Origin: Gnetum montanum | Lineage: Eukaryota > Streptophyta > Gnetopsida > Gnetales > Gnetaceae | DNA: 64,000 bases | Assembly (NCBI GenBank): GCA_015680685.1 | Contig: MNCI01010386.1 | Location: 221,023 to 285,022 of the forward strand | Direction: 5' to 3' | Part shown: piece after piece, positions 24,036-35,119 of the stretch | Layout: every line of letters starts with the position of its first letter | How positions within the stretch are numbered: the first letter of the stretch is position 1 | Program-made: the position numbers and the translations under genes | The notes under the pieces: model-generated | What the model was told of the DNA's origin: nothing | The model's input: the letters and a program-made list of their open reading frames with translations, nothing else | Databases searched by the model: none

Positions 24036-25058
24036 TGATGAGTGGCGAGGTACCCCTACACTCAACCATACGAATACGAGTGTGTACGCGCGATCCGGTC
24101 AAACTCCGCAGACTAAATGCCTTAACGCCACAAGAAACACTTGGGGTTAATCGTTCGTTGTCTTCCTAGGCTTGCTTGTAGGTGTCACGGTGTATGGTTA
24201 AGCAAGTTTGAGGTATATGATTTTTTTGGTATTTTTCAGTTTATCTCCTAAGCTATGAGGGAAAGGGTTGAGAAACTAACTAACTCTAACTAATGTCCTA
24301 AGTCTAAATTAACTAGCGTCAGCATCCGTTCCCACTTACCATACACACCCTGAACCATGCAACTGTGGCTACCAAATGCTAATCGTTACTGGGATCACCA
24401 CATGTAACGCACGTGCTCGAAGTGGTCATACTGAGGCACCTATTTAGCCTAAGTGTGATAAGAAGCTGATTCCTTGGCTAGCTGTACACACCCGTGGGTG
24501 CTCGTAGACAAGTCGTACTTATCACACGTTCTAGTCTAGCGATGAGTAGCCGATTCCTTGACCAGCCGTACACATTGGACTACTACTGGGATTACCAAGC
24601 GCAGATCCTAGAATATGCTACTGGGTTACCAAGCAGTCACAATGCTCGTAATCAAGTCGTACTCACGTGTTGCGATGAGCATCCGATTCCTTGATTAGCC
24701 GTACACACCCGTAGATGCTCGTAATTAAGTCGTACTCGTGTGCACTAGGAAAGCAATAAATAACAACATAATAAAACCATGTACTGCAAGGTTTATCCAA
24801 TCAAGTTCGTCTTTATTGATGTACAAAATTTGTGTTCAAGTTACAAAGTTGCTCGAATAAAGAGCCGTTCACTCTAGGACTCCTATTGCGGGCACATGGG
24901 AAATTAATCTAACTTTGGAGTGTTCAAACTACCAGAGCTTTGCTACTTCTAGCCAGGATTGGGAAATGAAGGGAGTGCCGCCTCTTATTTATAGATATGG
25001 CGATGGACAACGATATCACGTAAGCGATATCACGGCTTGTGCAATCTGTGTCTCATCA
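24036..25058 (-). repeat. 3' LTR of the young Athila-like element
   Basis: 1023 bp, 34 bp shorter than its partner. TATAAATA (sense) lies at 24986-24993. It carries one decayed GCGATATCGC-type double palindrome near 25009-25034, where the partner has two units. Confidence 0.92.
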
Positions 25059-25068
25059 TACCCCCATG
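25059..25068 (-). other. Polypurine tract
   Basis: Sense CATGGGGGTA abuts the 3' LTR. The 12 kb copy has GTGGGGGTA at the same place. It primes plus-strand DNA synthesis. Confidence 0.75.
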
Positions 25069-27110
25069 ACTGAATGAAAACTCGTCCTCGAGTTCCTTAC
25101 AATGATATCAGGTAGGTATGGGATTATTGAGGGGAAATGGAACTCATGGAATGACATGTGAACGGTTCCTTATTACAAGACTTGACACAACTGGTGTTCA
25201 TGACAACAAGGGTGAACACCTTATTACAATGACATCAGACCACATTTGGTAGCTGAGAGAAAAGAGGAGAGAGAATAGAAGAGAAGAAGAGAGAAGAGTC
25301 TTGCTGCTTCCAACGCCTAGATTGTGCCTTCCATTGTCCATCCGTAAGCGCATTATCCATTCTACTCCTCACAGAGCTACTTCAACGCTGCCCATTCCAA
25401 GTGTTTGCTCCAGGTCCAATCCGTTGTTGTATGATTGCCATCTGCACACACAACACAATCATATATTAGCAAGGGTAATTGAATCATTAAGTAAATAATA
25501 CCTTGCTTCGGCTTAGGTTCATTGGCTAGGTTGTGGTATGGCTGATATGGATCTGGGAAAATGTAGATGATGACTATCGAAGGTGTAGGGATTAAGGAGA
25601 AAAATGAAAAAAATTCGGGGCTTAGGAGAAAAATCGAAAAAGCAGGCCCCGTACCCCCATGACTAATCGCAAACCTCTGGTAGCATTAGAATGGAGAAAG
25701 AAAAGGAGTACGAAAGATAGGTAAAAAGGGACAACGATGGCATCAGTGAAATGGATGTCAAGATGGAAATAAACAAAAATAAAATTAATTGCAAAATGTT
25801 AAGGAAAAGAAGTTAACTAATGTTTCAAATAGGAATGTCAGTGGGTCCTCCCCAAAGCAGGCTCATGCCCTTAATGCCCTGACAATCCCACATTCAAAGA
25901 GTCCGTGGGCTCTGGGAATGTCCTTTGGAACAAGAGTTAAAGTCTTAACCGTAAGAATTTACCAAAAAGAAAACAAAGCATCAACCAAAGTATATACAAT
26001 GATACAACCGGCAATGAGGTGAACAATGGAGAGAAGGATGGGAAGAAGAGAAGTGGAATGGAATCCCAAGAACAAGGTGGTGTACAGCCCCTTGTGTGTT
26101 TCATGATTAATGTGACTTGGCGAATCTCATTCCAACTCTGGCCTCAAACCAACCACTTCCAGTGACTTCGCATCAATGCAGTTGGTTAAATCATCCACTT
26201 GGGTAACAAGGATGCAACTTCGAGAAGCCACCACCATTCCGACGAAACAACAGAGAGAATGGGAAGCGAGAAGGGCCTTAGTTAGAGGGAACACTTTGGT
26301 TCCATAACCAGTGCTTGTAGCCCAAATTTATTCCGTCTAAGGGGTGTGCTTTGAATCCTCACTTTTAGCTTTGTAGCTTTTTTTTTTTTTTGTTTTGTGT
26401 TTTTATGCGTGGGGACCACACCATGCAAAGACTTCTTTATTTTTATTGTCTCAGCTTCCGATTATTGGGTTACATCGGAACGGTAAGAAAACCCAAGAAG
26501 AAAACATCCAAGCACCCAAGTGAATGACCAACACAAGAGCACCAAGTTCCCTTGAAGTCACACCCTTTTCAAATCCTTGAGTCCTTCCTTAGTTTGAGAA
26601 ATGCCCAGTCACTGGTTCGTTAAAGTTCTTATTGGAAGGGAACTGTACATTTCCAAGCCAAGGGAAACCATAGACTTGATGGATGGATGGATGAAGTGAT
26701 CTCATTGCCTGCCATATCAAAAGAACATACCTTAGTATCAACAATGTAACTTAAAGGTAAAAACCAAACATTAGCAATTAATGAAAAACAGTTCATCCCA
26801 TCGGCCCGAACACTTATTGGGTGACGAATTTACATGATGGAAGACACACACACACACACACACAAAAAGATAGAAAAATATAACGATGTTGTAAAACAAA
26901 AACAAGAAAAGTTAAAGAAAGTTGTAAAACAAAAATTAGAAAAGTTAAAGAAATTTGTAAAACAAAAATGTGTAAAACAAAAACGTTGTAAAACAAAAAT
27001 GTGTAAAACAAAAACTGAAAAAGAACTGAGGGCCCCATATGGTTAGCATAGGTGGCCATCTCCCCCATGACTGAGTTGTAAGGGAGAGATCCGAAATAGT
27101 GAGCGCCTAT
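25069..27110 (-). other. Non-coding 3' region of the young element
   Basis: The first ~40 bp keep the last codons of the post-pol ORF (sense NSRTSFHSVMGV, then TGA formed by the LTR). The rest matches parts of the spacer at 51576-53620 (for example GTGGGTCCTCCCCA at 25851-25864). It contains a (CA)n run at 26844-26864 and an A-rich minisatellite at 26890-27020 (GTTGTAAAACAAAAA / GTGTAAAACAAAAA). No other coding content is supported. Confidence 0.6.
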
Positions 27111-28329
27111 TTGAATTTCTAAGAAGTGCCCAACTTCTCCCAATTGATGATCTTAAGTTCAGGGGTGGAAGTTGGCGACGCTCACGTTCCAATGTGTCTA
27201 TGCCACGGTTGTTGGCATGAGTTTCCTCAGTTCGTTCCATGCATATTTGTTTGCCCCTATGAGAAGCTGTCAACCACGGGGTGTCTACTACTTCTTGTGT
27301 GGTTGCTACATACAGGCATCTTTGTTGCAGAGTTTCTTGGGCACACCTGTTACATGGAGACATTTCCTCCATGTCATCACCCGATGAATCACTGTATGTG
27401 ATGCATGGAACTATCCTCTTCTCGATCTTTCCACATATGTTTATCTTAGAGATTTCCAAGGAAAGATCGCGGATCCTAAGGCATGCGTCTACTGTGCTTA
27501 GCCATGCCCTTCCCATTATAATTGGGAAGTCCCCTTCGTTGTTGTTAACATCGATCACTAGAAAATCCGCTGGGTAGGACCAACCACACACAGTGGTAAT
27601 AACATCCTCCACCAATCCCAAGGGAATGGTGATGGACTGGTCCGCCAAATCTAGTTGGATATTGCTCTTCTTAAGTTGTGGCAGGTTCCAGGCGTGATAC
27701 ATCTTTCGCGAAATTAAGTTGACTCCGGAACCTGAGTCAAGAAGAGCTCGATGTGGTGCATTTCTAGTGATCTGCAAATAAATAAAGGGACTCCTAGGGT
27801 CAGTTAGTTTCCTAGGAAGGTGACCTACCTTGATCCAGTCAGTTACGGTATGTGTTAGCATAACCGTATGAGTTACACTTCTTTGGACTGAAGGGTGCTT
27901 CGAAGTGTTAGATGGTGGAGGCATGTACATGGCCTCAACCGCTTGTTGTTGCGAGAGTTTGTCTAGGCTTTTGGTTCTGAAGTAAGGTATTCTCTTTTTA
28001 CCGTTGTCAGAACCATCAACAGGTTGGATATTTATAGCTCTCGCAGCGTGATGTTGCTGCGGTTGAGGAGGAAGTTCCCCTTGCATTGTTGGAGCAGGAG
28101 GTGTTATGGGAACTACTTGAGGCGAAAGAGGTGCAGTTGGATTAGGAGGATGGTGTGGATATGGAGTGTCTCCCGGAGGAGAAGGAGTCCTTCTGAAGTA
28201 CTCCCAAGCTTGGTAGTGACAGTTGGGGGTTGCGTGACCCATAGAGTCACTTGGAGAAATCAGCTGCTGCACATAATATCCATAAGGATTGGGCTGCCGG
28301 TAAGGGTACTGTTGTTTTGACAATGGCAT
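27043..28329 (-). pseudogene. Aspartic protease domain of a gag-pro polyprotein
   Basis: An open frame of 428 codons in the same frame as gag. It starts with a Pro/Gln-rich linker (residues ~1-110). The retropepsin domain has LLDSGSGVNLIS near residue 197 (catalytic Asp codon at 27736-27738) and FPIIMGRAWLSTVDA near 260, matching the flap/ILG-type helix region of plant gypsy proteases. The catalytic DSG is intact. After ~27110 the frame enters unrelated spacer sequence and stops at 27043, so the C-terminus is a deletion artefact and RT does not follow. Three in-frame stops separate it from gag (28507-28509, 28375-28377, 28363-28365). The ATG at 28329 is only the first Met after the last stop. 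Confidence 0.8.
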
Positions 28330-30378
28330 CCCCCATGACTGTGGGTATTGCCATTCCTGATGCTATCCGATGGGCTAAGGTGGAGTTCCACTTGGGTAAT
28401 ACATTAATGGTTGGTGAAACTGCCTTGGGTTACCTTGTGGATAAGGTAACCTTCGGGGTGTTTGCCGTTGATTAAGTCTTGGATTTAGCGCATACACCCT
28501 ATACTCCTACAGATGTGAGATAATAGGACAACATCCCTTAGGATGATCATAGTAGCAAACCTCACATCCACTATCATTGTCTGAATCAAAATTTACAGCC
28601 ACATCAGAGTTAGTGATATTTCCCTTACCCTTGTTATGTGCAGGGCTTAAATCTCTCCACTTTTTCTTTCCTTTGTCACTACTTTGCTCAACCTTAGACT
28701 CTTCTACAATTTTCATGACTATTTCTATTTTAGAGTCTAAGGAACTCCATACATCTTCTACCTTATCTGCTATTTCTGTTGTTAACTTTTGGATCAGCAA
28801 GATTTTCCGGTTCTCCAACTCTTTGAGTGGTGACTCATCCTCCTCATCACAGAATTTCACTCCCTTCTTGCGAAGGGAGGGATCGCGATTGTATTCTTTC
28901 GCACTTTCTCTCTTCCGTAGCTCACCTTCTTCTTGCACTACTTGTTCCAACAAGCTTTCAACTTCATGGGCTCTTAGTTGGGAGAGTCTCCCTTGGGTGT
29001 AAGTCCCAAGAGTTCTTCTCGTTTCCTTCCTTAGCCCATCCACGATGTGGCGAATTTGATCCCGCTTAGCGTACCCATGGCCCGGGCAACGATGTAGCGG
29101 TGTATAGTAATGGGCCATGGCAGCATCCAAGGGTTCATAAGCACCTTGTTTCCAGCCTTGGATCTGCTTACGCAAGTTGGACACTCTGGAGTACGTTTGA
29201 TATTTGTTGTTGAATAGTTCAAGCATCGTACTCCACCTTCTGATGGTTTCCAGTTCTAAGGACCAGTACCAGCTCTCTGTTTCTTTGGTGAGTGTCCTTG
29301 GGAACAACTTGAGCTTCTACCACTCATTATCTATGTTCTGCAAGGCATAGGCATCATGGAATGCCTGTAAATGATGTTGAGGATCAACGTTGTACCCCCC
29401 TTCAAAACGTGGGATATTTTTCATGTCTAATCGCTTGATCCGACTGTCCTTTAAATACCTTGTGGGAATCCTAACTGCCTCTGTTATGTTAAGCATACTT
29501 CGGGTTGCGAGTAGGGGCTCGTCATGATCATCTTTTTCATGATGTCTGTGATGTCTTCGTGGTGGTTCCCTACTCTCCCTACGTCCTTGCCCTTGTCCTA
29601 ACTCCTCTCGACCTTCTTGTCGAGGTATTTCATCTTCCCTTTTACTTTTACTCTCTCCGTTATGCTGACGATGGTTGCACCCAGATGTGGAAGGAGAGTG
29701 TGAATGGTGAGATGAAGGAGAAGAGCAAGGGGATCCATCACCATGGCAATGTTTCTTACCTTCTCTTCGGCTGCTTCAGCCCCGATCGTTGTGACGATCT
29801 AAGTGTCTGTCCTTAGTGTGAGTAGTTGTTCCTGCCGTGAACAGTTGGTGCTGACGGGGATTAGAGCCTGTAGCATGTACAGTTGATTGAAGGCCCTGAT
29901 GCTTAACCTCTTCACCAGAGTGAGGAGGAGGAACATCATTTTCTAAGAAACCCATTGTGAGGGGTTCCTTGTCTCCTATTTCACTAATGACATGGGGGAC
30001 CTTGCCCTTCAATAATGAATGTTGGCTCTCCTGCCTTTTGTCCCTCATACATTGCAAAGTAGTGGGATGATAATCCCTTATATGATATCTTCCAGCAACG
30101 TATTCAGTGAATAAGTCTTGCATGCCAATCTGTGCTAATCCATGGAAAAGCATGTTCAAAACAGATTGATCTGGTGGTAAAACTATATTACCAAACAAAT
30201 CTCTCCAATGCAACTGTTCATCCTGATGGAGAGTAAAAGTGTAATCAGTGAGATACTCATCGGGATGAGTATAAGTTATCGTATACTGTTTAGGACATGG
30301 CTGGTCTCGATTATTCATATGATGTTGACCGTCTCCTGTGTTGTCCTTAGGTGAGTTGATTTCATGAGAAGAAGCCAT
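28330..30378 (-). pseudogene. gag of the young Athila-like element, five stops from intact
   Basis: The start is the ATG complement at 30376-30378, 125 bp after the primer site (MASSHEINSPKDNTG). One frame runs to the protease at 27043, broken only by TGA 29776-29778, TAG 29317-29319, TAG 28507-28509, TAG 28375-28377 and TAG 28363-28365. All can arise by a single C-to-T or G-to-A change. Domains in order: N-terminal YTHPDEYLTDY block, Ser/Arg/His-rich region (29500-29770), gag core (NITEAVRIPTRYLKD, IPRFEGGY, LQAFHDAYALQN, then FPRTLTKE and MLELFNNKYQTY), a Glu/Lys-rich region, and a zinc knuckle CEVCYYDHPKGCC at about 28528-28566. Gag forms the particle that packages element RNA. The plus-strand frames at 28577-29069 are shadows. 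Confidence 0.85.
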
Positions 30379-30502
30379 CTTAATGGTGTGCTGTTTATCG
30401 TTATTTTATGTTCTTGATTAACTGATTAACCCTAAGGTTCGTTAAAGCTCACAACGATGTGAGTGATATCCCTTATGTTCAATTGGCATAAAAAACACTT
30501 AG

Positions 30503-30520
30503 TCCCCGGCAACGGCGCCA
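30503..30520 (-). other. Primer binding site, exact tRNA-Asp complement
   Basis: Sense TGGCGCCGTTGCCGGGGA, the complement of the 3' end of plant tRNA-Asp(GUC), one base after the LTR. It is the only undecayed primer site in the window. Confidence 0.92.
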
Positions 30521-31471
30521 ATGATGAGTGGCGAGGTACCCCTACACTCAACCATACAAATACAAGTGTGTACGCGTGATCCGGTCAAACTCCGCAGACT
30601 AAATGCCTTAACGCCACAAGAAACACTTGGGGTTAATCGTTCGTTGTCTTCCCAGGCTTGCTTGTAGGTGTCATGGTGTATGGTTAAGCAAGTCTGAGGT
30701 ATATGATTTTTCTGGTATTTTTCAGTTTATCTCCTAAGCTATGAGGGAAAGGGTTGAGAAACTAACTAACTCTAACTAATGTCCTAAGTCTAAATTAACT
30801 AGCGTCAGCATCCGTTCCCACTTACCGTACACACCCTGAACCATGCAACTGTGGCTACCAAACGCTAATCGTTACTGGGATCACCACACGTAATGCACAT
30901 GCTCGAAGTGGTTGTATTGAGGCACCTATTTAGCCTAAGTGTGATAAGCAGCTGATTCCTTGGCTAGCCGTACACACCCGTGGGTGCTCGTAGCCAAGTC
31001 GTACTTATCACACGTTCTAGCCTAGCGATGAGTAGCCGATTCCTTGACCAGCCATACACATTGGACTACTACTAGGATTACCAAGCGTAGATCCTAGAAT
31101 ACGCTACTGGGTTACCAAGTAGTCACAATGCTCATAATCAAGTCGTACTCATGCGTTGCGACGAGCAGCCGATTCCTTGATTAGCCGTACACACCCGTAG
31201 ATGCTCGTAATCAAGTCATACTCGTGCGCACTAGGAAAGCAATAAATAACAACACAATAAAACCATGTACTGCAAGGTTTATCCAATCAAGTTCATCTTT
31301 ATTGCCGTACACAACTTGTGTTCAGGTTACAAAGTTGCTTGAATAAAGAGCCGTTCACTCTAGGACTCCTACTGCGGGCACATGGGAAATTAATCTAACT
31401 CTGGAGTGTTCAAACTACCAGAGCTTCGCTACTTCTAGCCAGGATTGGGAAATGAAGGGAGTGCCACCTCT

Positions 31472-31479
31472 TATTTATA
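31472..31479 (-). promoter_or_regulatory. TATA box of the 5' LTR
   Basis: Sense TATAAATA just downstream (in sense) of the palindrome cluster. It is the likely promoter of the element RNA. Confidence 0.65.
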
Positions 31480-31495
31480 GATATAGCGGTGGACC

Positions 31496-31553
31496 GCGAT
31501 ATCGCGTACGCGATATCGCAGGGGCCACCGCGATATCGCATACGCGATATTAC
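31496..31553. repeat. Two tandem CpG palindromes in U3
   Basis: Unit 1 (31496-31519) is two GCGATATCGC decamers around GTAC, a perfect 24-bp palindrome. Unit 2 starts 34 bp later at 31530, with ATAC between the decamers and a decayed second decamer (GCGATATTAC). Confidence 0.9.
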
Positions 31554-31699
31554 GGCTTGTGCAATCTGCATCTCATCAACCCATAACATCAAAAACCACT
31601 CAAACACTCAACAATATACTAGAAAATGAAGCTCTAAAACCACACAATGATTATTGTTAATGCAAGGCATAATTGATCAAGATCTCTCCCATAACACAA

Positions 31700-32960
31700 G
31701 ACTAAGATCCATACACACAATAGTTACAATGGTTGAAAATCATAATTAACCAAAAGATGCACACACAAATCTCATACAACCTCTTTTTTCCAATTCTCAT
31801 GTCAAACTTGTTAATAGCATTGTTCAAATAACTAATGCTACCTTGTATGATTTCATCATCTATCGGTCCATGGTAACGTATACGATATGCAACATTAAAT
31901 ATAAAATACATACATGCATCATTTGATAAGTTAATTTCAAAAGCATTATCATTGATTTTGGCCATTATCTTGAAAGGATCCATCTTCTTAGCTTTCCACT
32001 TTGAGTAGTTGAAATCTCTTAATCTTTTCTTCCTCAAGTACATCTAAACAAGATTACCAATATTAAATTTGGAATTTTTCTTGACTTAATTCCTCTTAAG
32101 GACTCTCTCTTCTATCTTCTTCTTAAGATTTACCTTTACTTAGGCATGAAGATCCTTTTTCTCTTGCATAAAATCAACACTTAATTGAGCTTTCCCATCA
32201 AAGCTTCTAACATTGTTTACCATCTTTGGACAAAGACCATAATTTACCTCAAATGGGAACTTTATAATAGTGACATGAAATGCATTATTGTAGAATAATT
32301 CAACATGATATAAGAAATTTTCCCACTTATTAATCTTTCCATCACACAAACATCTTAAAAAATTCAACAAAGAGTTATTAACCACTTCTCCTTGACCATT
32401 GGATTGTGGATGATATGCACTAGAAAATTCAAATTTATCCCTAAAAGTTTCCAAAAGGACCTCCAATAATGACTAGTAAACTTGGAGTCTTTATTACTAA
32501 CAATATGTAAATGAGTCTCATGTAACTTCACAACATGCTAGAAAAACAAATTTGCAACATGAGATGCATCACTCAACTTTTTGCATGGAATGAAGTGTGT
32601 CATCTCAAAGAATTTATCCACCATAGCAAAGATAGCATCATAACCACTTTTGGTTTTAGGGATCCTACTTACAAAGTCTATTGACACACTTTCCCATGGA
32701 CCATTGAGAATTGGCAAAGATATATAATGTCCATTCACTTCTTTACCTTCTTTGAATTTCTAATGTGCCAAATACTCCATAAATTTGGAAACTTCAGATG
32801 TCATTTCAAACCACAAATAATGGCTCTTAATAAGTTATAATGTCTTATATCTATGCATGTGTCTTGCAATGTCATCATAATGCTTTTCAACCAAAATCAT
32901 TTTTCAAAATTCATAATTGGAAGCACATACCTTTCCATTATTAAATAATAGCTTCTCTTT
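31700..32960 (-). pseudogene. Integrase relic (chromovirus-like)
   Basis: In sense order: a zinc-binding region from ~32930 (NGKVCASNYEF, ARHMHRYKTL, SHYLWFEMTSEVSKFMEYL, in which the Cys pair is lost), the catalytic core at 32738-32538 (GPWESVSIDFVSRIPKTKSG, YDAIFAMVDKF) and 32466-32140 (FSSAYHPQSNGQGEVVN, then ELFYNNAFH). The C-terminal segment at 32043-31700 has KMDPFKIMAKINDNAFEINL, equal to the GPF..L.KI.DNAY.L.L module. The second catalytic Asp region falls in a broken stretch around 32470-32530. Non-functional. Confidence 0.8.
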
Positions 32961-33482
32961 TGTTACATCCCCATTCCTAAATGATGTTGTTTCAAAACAA
33001 AGATGGTGTCTCTTCATAATAAATTTTTTATTTATTATCATAAGACTCAAAAGGTCAAGTTATAATTTAAGCTCAAAAGGAAGCATTGTAATAATGAAAA
33101 TATCTCTTGAGGTAATCTTTGGGGGTTTGACCTAAGATATTTGTACCCAGGTAATAGAGGTCATATCAACATGGAGTTATAGAGTCAGTAAGGGTGAGTA
33201 ACAAGTGTTAAGTAAAGTGGGATAGGAAGAGGACTTGCCATTCCTTCTGGCCGATTGTAGGCCTAACCATGGTGGTAATGATGGATAGCCTCTCAAGAAT
33301 ATATGCTAAAGGAATATAATCCTAAGGAACACTCATAGGATGACCTAGATCCATTATTCCATATTAATAAAGCATTCTTTCCTTTTTTCCTTTTTCATTT
33401 TTCCTATTATCTTCTTTATGCATAATCTCAAATGTAATGTATATTTGATATTTTCCACAATATCCAAGAACATGATATTACA
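32961..33482 (-). mobile_element. Solo LTR (522 bp) inserted between RNase H and integrase
   Basis: It interrupts continuous pol text. Sense termini are TGTAATATC...GGGGATGTAACA. Flanks TCTTT (32956-32960) and TCTTA (33483-33487) look like a 5-bp TSD with one change. The sense 5' end can fold AATATC/GATATT, the decayed form of the hairpin seen at 10437. The short plus frame at 32917-33135 crosses its edge and is not a gene. Confidence 0.65.
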
Positions 33483-34900
33483 TCTTAAACAGGATAATCC
33501 CTTCATTGATCTATTATACTTAACAATGGTTCCTTGAGGCTTCTCTAAACATACTCAAAATCTAAATCATGTTCATATAAATCAATAAAATCACTAATAC
33601 CTTCCACATGAGGCATGCTAAAATTCACCACATTCATCATAAGTAATGAATTAGTCACAACATTAGCTTTCCCACTCTTATGCTTGAGCAAAAAATTGAA
33701 CTCTTGTAATTGTACCATCCACTTCATGTATTTAGCACTCAACTTCTTTTTTAGAATTGAGAAACTAAAATGCCTTGTGGTTAGTCATTAGAGTAAACTT
33801 CTTGGGTAACAAGTAATGTTTCAAATGGTTGATTACTTGAAGAATAGTACATAGTTCCTTCTCATATATACTATATTTCTACCTTTACTCTTTCAAATTT
33901 TCTAAAACAAAAGTAATAGGTTTACCATCTTGTGAAAGCACGCCTTCAATGGTAAGTTCAATTGCATGCATCTCCACCTTAAAAACCATTTGGAAATCTA
34001 GTATTATAAGCACTAGTTCATTGGTAATTATTTCCTTCAATAAGTTAAAGCTCCAAGTTTTATCACTCCATTTGAAATCATTATTGTTCTTTAGTAGAGT
34101 AAATGTAGATCATGAAATACCACTAAAAGGTTCATGAACCTTTTATAAAAACTTGATAAACCAAAAAATGCTCTTATCTTCATAACATTTTTAGAAGTTG
34201 AACAATCTCTAATAATCCTCATCCTGGTATCTTCAATCCAAATTTGATTTTTAGAAATCACATGTCCCAAATATATGATCTTCCTTTTGAAGAAATGACT
34301 CTTCTTTACATTAATCACCAATTATACCTCCTCCAACATAAGAAACACTCTTCTCAAGTGATCCAAGTACTCTTGCTTATTAGATCTGTATACCAAAATA
34401 TCATTAAAGAAGATAATACAATAATTAGCAATCAAATCGTTGAGTACATCATGCATCAACCTCATAAATGTAGGAAGTGCATTTTTGAGCCCAAATGACA
34501 TTACCAACTACTCAAACAATCCATTTAATATTTTGAAAGTTATGTTTCATTCATCACCAGGATTAATTTGAATTTGATGGTATCCACTTTCAAATCAATT
34601 TTTCTAGAGACCACTACATTAGTAAATATATCAAGGATATTACCCATCCTTGGAATAGAAAATAGGTGTCTCACTATTATCCTATTTATCATCCTTGAAT
34701 CAATGTACATTCTTTGCTCATCACTATCTTTCTTTGATCTAAGCACTACTAGAACTACAAAAGGTGAAATGGATTTTCTCATGAAGCCATTTATAAGTAA
34801 CTCATCTATTTTCCTTTGTAATTCATCCCACTGATTCCATGCCATACTGCATGCTCTCTTGTTTGGAATGGTAGCACTAAGAATGAAGTTAATTTAGGGT
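33483..34900 (-). pseudogene. RT-RNase H relic (chromovirus-like)
   Basis: RT in sense order: DELLINGFMRKSISPFVVLV and KKDSDEQRMYIDSRMIN (34845-34540), then MSFGLKNALPTFMRLMHDVL and a catalytic box FFNDILVYR at 34507-34322 where active RTs have F-x-DD, so one catalytic Asp is Asn. After that come KSHFFKRKIIYLGHVIS and FFGLSSFYKRFM (34321-34091). RNase H follows to 33545 (MKWMVQLQEFNFLLKHKSGK). The frame is split by several stops and shifts. Confidence 0.85.
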
Positions 34901-35119
34901 TGAAAATTACTTATTGATGGTAATTCATTCAATTTCCCTTTGAATATCTTGGAAAATTTCTCCTTAAAGCCTAGCACACCTATTGGAAGCTCTAGCTACA
35001 TAAAATCATGATTAGAAGCAATAGTGGATGCAGCCATAAAATCAAAATCAGCCTCATCATGTTTCTTAATGTATTCTTTCTATTTCCTAGAAGAATTAAT
35101 GAATCATCAAGTGAGCTTT

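Larger units (their letters stand above)
24036..31578 (-). mobile_element. Complete non-autonomous Athila-like element (gag-pro only), TSD ACCCA
   Basis: It has two LTRs (24036-25058 and 30522-31578), both TGATGAG...CTCATCA, with perfect 5-bp duplications ACCCA at 24031-24035 and 31579-31583. The primer site is an exact tRNA-Asp complement. Inside, only gag and protease are present in one frame (30378-27043). At ~27110 the protease text jumps to the spacer that in the 12 kb copy lies beyond integrase, so ~2.9 kb of RT, RNase H and integrase are absent. Nearly all of the post-pol ORF is gone too. CpG content is high next to its surroundings and the LTRs are much alike, so it is the youngest insertion here. 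Confidence 0.92.
30522..31578 (-). repeat. 5' LTR of the young Athila-like element
   Basis: 1057 bp, TGATGAGTGGCGAGG...TCTCATCA. The extra 34 bp relative to the 3' LTR equal one extra copy of the palindromic unit at 31496-31553. Confidence 0.92.

Noticed and set aside
26834-27046. 70-codon frame starting in a CA repeat
   Set aside because: It translates a microsatellite and a minisatellite (HTHTHTHK, VVKQK), so it is not a gene.
28577-29069. Plus-strand open frames of 141 and 80 codons
   Set aside because: They are the antisense of the Athila gag core, which has clear gag motifs on the minus strand.
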